Source: Apricaphanius iberus
Lineage: Eukaryota; Chordata; Actinopteri; Cyprinodontiformes; Aphaniidae
DNA length: 64,000 bases
Assembly (NCBI GenBank): GCA_028564705.1
Contig: JAPXFQ010001297.1
Location: forward strand, 310,001-374,000
Direction of reading: 5' to 3'
Made by a program: the position numbers and the translations under genes. The notes below the pieces were generated by a model. It was not told the DNA's origin and ran no database searches. It saw nothing but the letters and a program-made list of their open reading frames with translations. This document shows, piece by piece, positions 56,879-64,000 of the stretch. Positions within the stretch are counted from its first letter, which is position 1, and the number at the start of each line of letters is the position of its first letter.

Positions 56879-58723
56879 GTTACTTCATTCTTCCCAATGA
56901 GCCAATCAATAAACCCAGAAATCCCATAATCTGACATTTTTAATCTAAATTTTGTAGCTATCACTCCTTTCCCCATTGATAAACATATAATGTAGTGCCA
57001 TAAATTTTCCATCAAGTGTTGTACTATCTGTAACTAGTACTTACTGAAGAGTATTTTTGTTTCCTTGTCTTTTCCTTCAAATGTTTAAACTTTTTTGTGG
57101 GGTATTTTTTATATACTGCACTACGTGGTCATTATAAAATATAAGTATGCTTTAAAGCCAGATTATTACTGGTGCCTTAACATTCTTGCCTTTGTCTTGC
57201 ACTATTTAGGAGTTATGTCTGAATAAAGATAAATTAACAAATGTTATATTTTTTGGATTAGTGTAAAAACAGACACAAATGTCTGAGCATAACACTATGA
57301 ATTATATAATTGAATTAGGTTACAGACCTATTTGTCCAACAATATGTCAGCAAAAAGGACTGAGTTCCTGAGTTGTTCAAATAAAAAGGTCATAGTTTAG
57401 GTGACAGTTGTATTACTTTGGTTTCAAAGCAACTTGCTGTGTAAATTTATGCTTACAGCTCTTGCTGATAAGATGTTAGAATTATGCTGCTAGCAGATCA
57501 CAAGGATTTTTGCCATGTTAAGTAGTGGTGTAAGTTCAGCATTTTTTTTCTCTCATGATGTTTCCCTTCTTTCCTGTTGTACCAAATTGAAATTTTTTTG
57601 TAATTTTTACAAGTGATATACAGTATGTGGAGATACCTAACTCAGTGTTTGCAAAGTTCACTTTCTATATGAACTAGTTTAAAGTTCAGTTTACACATTT
57701 CAAAATGAACTAGTTGACGTCATAGTAAATAATTCATATTTTTTAAACTAAGTTCACAGTTTAAAAAAATAACTAGTTCAAAGTTATAACCTTATAACCA
57801 GAGCTATAACCTTCAGAATACTGCCGTTTTCCAGTTGTTGCCACCCATTCAGTCCACACGTACACAGCTGCAGCTTTTACCCCAGATGGTATATTCTCAA
57901 AAACATGTCTTTTTTATTGTTGTTCTCTGAGAAATTATTAAACAATCTGAGGTAGGAAGGAACCATGCTGGGTTAGGAAACTAAGACTGCACCTCACAGT
58001 GCAATATCATAGGTAAAAAAATTTAAACATGAATGAACTTTCCGTTAAGTCACTTTTCAAATTCTGTGAATGCTTTTTCTGACTTGTATGCCCAAAGAAA
58101 AGTTATCGAATGAGTTATAAAGTGTAAATATTAGCCAAAATAAATAAGTAGGGTTGTAATTCCTTAATACATTCTATGAAAACTGGGCTTTAATCTTTTC
58201 CTAAAGCTGCAGAACTCCAACAATATACTGCATTGTCACGTTGTCCAGCTTTGGCTGGAAGATGAAGATAACAGTGTTGCTGCTACTGTACCCCATTATC
58301 TGGTTTTGAGTGGTAGAGAATCTGTTTTGCTAGGCCATTGCGTGTCTTTTGAAGTCCTTAGTAACTTTCACAAACCTTGAAAGGCTAGCTAGGTGCTTTA
58401 TTTCAAAATGCTATTTTCAAGTTTGCTGTTGACGTTGTTGATGTACGGAGTAGCTTCTTCTTGCACACCAAGTTTACATAAAAATGTAAGATTTTTCCCA
58501 CCTGGATCATCAATTACCTTTTCCAAAAAAAAACGTCTAGCTGGTCATAAGAAGAAGCTAATTTATTAATTGAAAAATTACTTTTGCTGCATTCAAAAAA
58601 GGAAAATAAGACACATTTTAGTCACCCAACCTAGTAACACATGACTAATTACATTAAATGAATAACTAACCACCAAAAAAGAATACAATGAATGGATAGC
58701 ACCATCGATTCATGTCTAAACCA
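56879..58723. other. No gene seen
   Basis: AT-rich sequence with no recognisable coding exon. A short AGTTCA/GAACTAGTT-rich patch lies at 57,640-57,790. Confidence 0.5.
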
Positions 58724-58841
58724 TCCATCCATCCATCCATTTTCTGATCCGCTTAGTCCTCCAGGGGTCGCGGGGGGGCTGGTGCCTATCTCCAGCTGTC
58801 AACGGGCGAGAGGCAGGGTACACCCTGGACAGGTCGCCAGT
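58724..58841 (-). mobile_element. 5'-truncated SINE or LINE tail, GGAT type
   Basis: A short body on the minus strand (CTGGCGACCTGTCCAGGGTG, CGGATCAG) ends in a GGAT repeat, written CCATCCATCC on the plus strand. The duplication ATGTCTAAACCA flanks it at 58,712-58,723 and 58,842-58,853. The tail type matches the SINE at 16.9 kb; the body belongs to a related fish repeat. Confidence 0.8.
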
Positions 58842-58853
58842 ATGTCTAAACCA

Positions 58854-59036
58854 ATCAACCAAAAAAGGAAAAAATAAAACATTCTTTGGATTAAGTAATA
58901 TTTGTTTAAAATTCTCTGTATGAGAAGTCATTAACCTTTGGAAAATTACTTCTATTTATAGATTGATCACGGCAGTAAACAATCTAATTCCAATACTTTA
59001 ATGCATTAAGGCAGTTTCAAACACACCTAAAAATAT
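58854..59036. other. No gene seen
   Basis: Short AT-rich gap up to the 3' end of the LINE. Confidence 0.5.
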
Positions 59037-62000
59037 TAATCAGAATCAGTTTATTGGCCAAGTATGTCACATACAAGGAATTTGACTCCGGCAAACTTTT
59101 TCCTCCAGTACAGAACTTGAATAAGTGAAATAAGTGAAATAAAAAAAGAAAAATAAGAACAAAAATAAGTAAAAATACAAATAAATATCAGATCGTAAAT
59201 AATAAAGGATAATATATACACCAAGCCGGGGTTATTTTACAGTGAGTATGTACAGAAGTGCAGAGTTATAGTTTATTGTTATGTGAGTGCACTCACACAC
59301 TGTGACTAGACAGAGTTCGTCAGAGCGACAGCCTGGGGGAAAAAACTGTTTTTGTGTCGGGTGGTTTTGGCGTACAACGCTCTGTAACGCCGACCTGAGG
59401 GGAGGAGCCTAAACAGATTGTGGCCAGGGTGTGAGGGGTCAGAGGTGATTTTCCTGGCCCGCTTCCTGACCCTGGCCCGGAATAGGTCCTGAATGGAGGG
59501 AAGATCGGTTCCTATGATCCTCTCTGCAGTCCTGACTGTTCTCTGCAGTCTGTCCTTGTCTTGCCTGGTGGCGGATCCGAACCAGACAGAGATGGATGAG
59601 GTCAGGACAGACTGGACTATTGCTGTGTAGAAGATGATCAGCAGCTCCTGGGGCAGGTTGAACTTCCTGAGCTGACGCAGAAAGTACAGCCTTTGCTGGG
59701 CCTTTTTCCTTATTATGTTGATGTGTGAGGTCCACTTCAGGTCCCGTGTGATGGTGGATCCTAGGAACCTGAAAGACTCCACTGTGGGGACTGGCTTGTT
59801 GAGGATCATGAGAGGAGATGTTGATGGTGGTCTCTTCCTGAAGTCCACTGTCATCTCCACAGTTTTGAGCGGGTTTAGCTCCAGGTGGTTCTGACTGCAC
59901 CAGAGAACCAGCTGTTCCACTTCCTTTCTGTACACAGACTCGTCGCCGTCGCGGATGAGTCCAATGACGGTGGTGTCATCTGCAAACTTCAGGAGTTTCA
60001 CAGAAGGGTCCCTCGACGTGCAGTCAGTGGTGTAAAGGGAGAAGAGCAGTGGGGAGAGAACACATCCCTGGGGGGCGCCGATGCTGAGGGAACGGGAGCT
60101 GGATGTGAACTTACCCAGTTTCACCTGCTGCCTCCTGTCAGTCAGGAAACTGGTAATCCACTGACAGGTGGAGGGAGGCACGGTGAGCTGGGACAGTTTT
60201 TGGTGGAGGAGCTCTGGGACAATGGTGTTAAACGCAGAGCTGAAGTCCACAAACAGGACCCGAGCGTAGGTACCTGCAGAGTCTAGATGGTGCAGGATGT
60301 AGTGTAGAGCCATGTTGACGGCATCATCCACTGACCTGTTTGATCTGTAGGCGAACTGCAGGGGGTCTAGCAGGGGATCTGTGATGTCCTTCAGGTGGGT
60401 CAGTACCAGACGCTCAAAGGATTTCATGACCACAGATGTTAGGGCAACTGGTCTGTAGTCATTTAATCCAGTGACTGGGGACTTCTTGGGAACCGGTATG
60501 ATGGTGGAGCGTTTGAGGCAGGAGGGGACCTCACACAGCTCCAGGGAGTTATTGAAGATCTGGGTGAAGATGGGAGCCAGCTGGTCAGCACAGAATTTCA
60601 GAGAGGCTGGGGACACTCCGTCTGGTCCCTGAGCCTTTTTAATTTTCTGTCTCTGAAATAGCTGGCGCACGTCCTGTTCGCAGATCGTCAAGGCAGGTAC
60701 GTGGGTGGTTTGGGGTGAAGCTGGGTCTTTTGTGATGGAGATGGTGGGGGAGGTGGGAGGTGTGAAAGTCCTTTCAAACCTGGAAAAGAAGTCGTTGAGG
60801 TCCTCAGCCAGGCGGGGGCTCTCCACAGGGTGGGGGGATGGTCTCCTACAGTTAGTAATGGTCTGCAGGTAGCTCCAAACTGCAGAGGGGTCGTTAGCAG
60901 AAAAACGGTCCTTAAGCTTAGCACTGTAGTTCCTCTTTGCTGCTTTGATCCCTCTTGTCAGCTGGTTCCTGGCCTGTTTGTACAGGTCCCGATCCCCACT
61001 CCTGTAGGCCTCCTCCTTGTCCTGGCGTAGCCATCTCAGTTCTGCAGTGAACCACGGTTTATTGTTTTTGAATGAGCAGAAGGTTTTGGTCTGCACACAA
61101 ATGTCCTCACAAAAGCTGATGTAGGATGTCACAGTGTCGGTCAGTTCATCCAGGGATGAAGCCGCTGCTTCAAAGACGCTCCAGTCAGTGCAGTCAAAGC
61201 AGGCCTGTAGCTGCATCTTTGACTCATCAGTCCATCTCCTCACAGTTCTTACTACAGGCTTAGCAGATTTCAGCTTCTGCCTGTAAGATGGGATGAGGTG
61301 GACCAGGCAGTGGTCGGAAAGTCCCAAAGCAGCACGGGGGACAGAGCGATATGCATTTTTTATTGTGGTGTAGCAGTGATCTAAAGTGTTCATGTCCCTG
61401 GTGGGACACGTCACATGTTGTTTATATTTAGGCAGTTCAAGTTTGAGATTAGCTCTGTTAAAATCCCCGAGAACGATTAGCAGAGAGTCCGGGTGATTTT
61501 TCTCCACTTCTGTGATCTGATCGGCGAGGTGATGTAATGCCTCCGTCACACACGCCTGCGGTGGAATGTATACAGCGACCAGCACAAACGAGGCGAACTC
61601 CCGCGGTGAATAAAATGGTCTACAGTTTATGAAGAACGACTCAAGGTGAGGGCTGCATGTCTTCTTTAACACTGGGACATCTGTACACCAACCTTCGTTA
61701 ATGTAGAAACACGTTCCTCCTCCCTTTGACTTCCCAGGCAGTTCCGCGCAGTGGTCCGCTCGGAACAGCTGGAAGCGCGGCAGCTGTAGTGCGCTGTCCG
61801 GGATGTGTTCACTGGACCAGGTTTCAGTGAAGCAAAAGGCGGCAGAACGACTAAAGTCTGAGTTCTTGGATAGGAGAAGGAGCAATTCATCCATTTTGTT
61901 AGGCAGAGAGCGGACGTTCCCCAGGTGTATGGATGGGAGAGCGGTGCGTAATCCCCGCTGTCGCAGCTTGACGAGCACACCAGCCCGTTTCCCGCGTCGT

Positions 62001-62234
62001 CGTCTCCGTCTAAATCCACAGAACGCTGCTGCTCCTCCGATCAGAATCTCCATAAAGCAGTCAGGTTGTGTAAAGACCGGTGAAAAAAGTCCGGCACTGG
62101 ATAGCCCAATTTTTAAAAGTTCCTCTCTGCTAATTTTAATAGCAGAGGGAGTGCAGAAAACTACGCAAAAGAGTAAAACAGTAACTAGTACCAGAGAGCG
62201 AAGTGCCGAGGCGTCCATACGCGGCGCCATCTTG
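59037..62234 (-). mobile_element. Full-length L2/Maui-type LINE, copy 2
   Basis: Inverted relative to copy 1 at 33.5-36.7 kb. It ends at about 59,037 with the same tail (CTTGGCCAATAAACTGATTC) and starts at about 62,234 with AAGATGGCG at the same point as copy 1. The 3' UTR is close to that of copy 1. Confidence 0.85.
59306..62230 (-). CDS. L2-type LINE polyprotein, second intact copy
   Basis: A 974-codon intact frame, homologous to the 978-codon protein at 33.5 kb along its full length, with roughly one residue in twenty differing by eye. It has the same hydrophobic N-terminus (LRSLVLVTVLLFCVVFC), basic patch, APE-type endonuclease motifs (CFTETW, LGDFNRAN, LSDHCLVHL) and reverse-transcriptase motifs (LFVDFSSAFNTI, GAPQGCVLSPLLFSLY, KFADDTTVIG). 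A four-residue difference lies in the Pro-rich linker before the RT domain (SPQTTHVPALTI). Differences such as Asp for Gly residues in the linker do not touch catalytic positions. It may be active. Confidence 0.92.
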   Translation of the reverse strand: MAPRMDASALRSLVLVTVLLFCVVFCTPSAIKISREELLKIGLSSAGLFSPVFTQPDCFMEILIGGAAAFCGFRRRRRRGKRAGVLVKLRQRGLRTALPSIHLGNVRSLPNKMDELLLLLSKNSDFSRSAAFCFTETWSSEHIPDSALQLPRFQLFRADHCAELPGKSKGGGTCFYINEGWCTDVPVLKKTCSPHLESFFINCRPFYSPREFASFVLVAVYIPPQACVTEALHHLADQITEVEKNHPDSLLIVLGDFNRANLKLELPKYKQHVTCPTRDMNTLDHCYTTIKNAYRSVPRAALGLSDHCLVHLIPSYRQKLKSAKPVVRTVRRWTDESKMQLQACFDCTDWSVFEAAASSLDELTDTVTSYISFCEDICVQTKTFCSFKNNKPWFTAELRWLRQDKEEAYRSGDRDLYKQARNQLTRGIKAAKRNYSAKLKDRFSANDPSAVWSYLQTITNCRRPSPHPVESPRLAEDLNDFFSRFERTFTPPTSPTISITKDPASPQTTHVPALTICEQDVRQLFQRQKIKKAQGPDGVSPASLKFCADQLAPIFTQIFNNSLELCEVPSCLKRSTIIPVPKKSPVTGLNDYRPVALTSVVMKSFERLVLTHLKDITDPLLDPLQFAYRSNRSVDDAVNMALHYILHHLDSAGTYARVLFVDFSSAFNTIVPELLHQKLSQLTVPPSTCQWITSFLTDRRQQVKLGKFTSSSRSLSIGAPQGCVLSPLLFSLYTTDCTSRDPSVKLLKFADDTTVIGLIRDGDESVYRKEVEQLVLWCSQNHLELNPLKTVEMTVDFRKRPPSTSPLMILNKPVPTVESFRFLGSTITRDLKWTSHINIIRKKAQQRLYFLRQLRKFNLPQELLIIFYTAIVQSVLTSSISVWFGSATRQDKDRLQRTVRTAERIIGTDLPSIQDLFRARVRKRARKITSDPSHPGHNLFRLLPSGRRYRALYAKTTRHKNSFFPQAVALTNSV

Positions 62235-64000
62235 CAAATTCATGTGTTTAAAAAAATCTACGTTAAACCAATCTCTATTTTGAACACCATCAAAAGCAAT
62301 CTTTATTTATGAGATGCAGGCCTACAACAACCAATGTGGTGTCATTTTAGCACATAGCTTGCCTCTTACCCATGTGGTGTTATTACAAATACCCCTATTA
62401 TTCATTTATGAAACAAACAAAGAAAAGGAAACTCCTGTCGAATTGAGTAACTCCGATTGCCAGATTTATAAAGAATTCTTGGTCGGACGTATCACAGTAA
62501 AAAACACAACCCTTCAATCTTAGTTATCCTAAACTAATCTTGCCTCAGCCCAGACAGACCTTATTGATTAAAGTTCTCCAGGTTTCTCCGTGGTTGATGA
62601 AGGGGGGGCCTCAAAAGATTTTAGCTAGCAATAGGCTGCCCTCAGCTGCTATGAGTTAGCAATGAACCCATGGCTGCTCAGTAGCTGGTAACCCGGGTAG
62701 CACTTCAGCTGTGATGTCGGCTTTGTCCTTTCTGGCTTGGCTACACAGGGATTAGCTCCAACCTCCGCTCAAACAGTACCTTAGAAGTCTTTTCCAGAAT
62801 GACATTCACCTCATATCGGCTCCATGACCGAGGATGAATACGATTTCTGGCTGCTTCAAGGCCCACTGCAGGCACTAGGTTAAGCAGCTTCCCTTCTTCC
62901 TCACGGCAGTCTGTGATACAGAAAGCTTTCTGTAGGCTTTGAGACAGTACAGTGGTATTTTTTCATCTGTGTTTGCGTTTCACCTGATATTGGCAGTCTT
63001 TTTGTCCCTTGGAGTGAGTTTCTCCCAGAAGCTCATCTACTTTTCCTTTGCCAGCATTTCTTAAATTTCTTGTTTCATCACAGTACTTGCCCACTTTAAA
63101 ATAATATAAATAATCAAGTCAAAATAAAAAGAATCAATACAATCGAAGCTGCAATTAAACCATGAGCGTGTTTCTAACATTCTCTTGCATTGATAGGATC
63201 AGCATTATTATCTTTGATAATCACTCTATTTCTGGCTTTTGGACTGACTGAGAGAACACTGACCCAAAGCTCTCAGGTTCTTCTTTCATACAACAAAATG
63301 CTCTCCATTACAGTTGAACAGAGTCATGCTGTGTGAAGTGAGACTCCATCTGGCTCTATCTACAGTCCTCATTATTCCTGCCTGCCCACTGGCACAGCAA
63401 CACACAGGCAGCTATTTACAGGTGACAACTAACTTACTCCACAGGCAATGGAACTTTTGCTCTTGTTTGTTTCTCTTGCTGGCCTAATCGCTTTCTCTCA
63501 CACATACACACAACACACATACAATATAAATAAAATACTGTTCAGGTTTTACTATTTGGGTTTTTGCACACATGCATAGAAATACACACCCTTTCTGGTC
63601 TCTGGTGAATTATTCCTGACAGATAGTCGTGCTTCCTCATAAATTCCAACCTACATTGTCTTTGTGTCCTACTTCTGCCCAGCGGTCTCTAAAATCCCAG
63701 ATGGTTCACCACCCAGCCAAATGACACACACAACAAAAATAAGATCCTTCTATAATATGCTTTGCCTATAATACAATAAGATATCCAAACGCTGCCTTTG
63801 CACTTGTTTCATCCTTATCGAACTGTTGGAAACTATGAAGAGAAATGTTCGCAATATGTGTGTTCTATTCATAGCGGAGAAAAAGCATATGTTCCCTTAT
63901 AGTTTTTTTGTTTTGTTTTCACTTTTTTAATCACATTTAACAGTTTCAAATCATCAAAAAAAATTGAACACAGACAAAAAAATATTAAATATTTTCAAAT
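62235..64000. other. No gene seen
   Basis: AT-rich sequence with short CA runs near 63,500. No coding exon or repeat end recognised. Confidence 0.5.

Noticed and set aside
56734..56934. 66-codon hydrophobic frame as a membrane peptide
   Set aside because: It is created by the 89-bp tandem duplication and has no flanking gene structure.

Overview
This window reads as non-coding, transposon-rich DNA from a ray-finned (teleost) fish. The evidence is the repeat content: L2/Maui-type and Rex1/CR1-like LINEs, an R4/Dong-type LINE, several Tc1-like DNA transposons, a tRNA-derived SINE with a GGAT tail, hAT- and Harbinger-type remnants, a solo LTR, and long CA, TA and ATAC microsatellites. I found no convincing host-gene exon, rRNA, tRNA or CRISPR array. 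The species cannot be named from this sequence alone.

Layout. 1-12.9 kb: microsatellites, a decayed Tc1-like element with a nested insertion (4.2-5.6 kb), two pieces of a decayed R4/Dong LINE (6.5-7.1 and 10.5-11.3 kb), a short non-autonomous LINE with its own ORF for a membrane/coiled-coil protein (9.2-10.4 kb), and several MITEs. 12.9-33 kb: mostly unremarkable AT-rich DNA with a solo LTR (14.88-15.15 kb), a Harbinger remnant, a SINE inside a Tc1 remnant (16.7-17.4 kb), and a Tc1 transposase pseudogene flanked by two LINE remnants of opposite orientation (17.4-20.3 kb). 33.5-36.7 kb: a full-length L2-type LINE with an intact 978-codon ORF. 59.0-62.2 kb: a second intact copy (974 codons) on the opposite strand.

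42,112-56,675: the most interesting feature, a 14.6-kb DNA transposon bounded by inverted repeats of about 435 bp and a 2-bp AT duplication. It carries two convergent genes. One is a multi-exon transposase (THAP zinc finger, then HTH and DDE_Tnp_4 domains) and the other is a YqaJ-type exonuclease. This gene pair matches the ISL2EU class. The transposase is intact apart from one in-frame stop; the exonuclease is frameshifted and has lost its 5' part. The terminal repeats hold about eleven TGTA/TGCA-centred motifs spaced 20-21 bp apart, which look like phased binding sites.

The first large transposase intron is 8.7 kb long because it holds a second structure at about 44.9-53.3 kb. Its two arms are inverted minisatellite arrays (20-21-bp units on GAATATATGGAATGAA) flanked by TA runs. 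It resembles a fold-back transposon and carries older Tc1, LINE, MITE and Myb/SANT-like remnants between the arms. How the two nested elements move, and whether the outer transposase or the exonuclease helps the inner one, is unknown.
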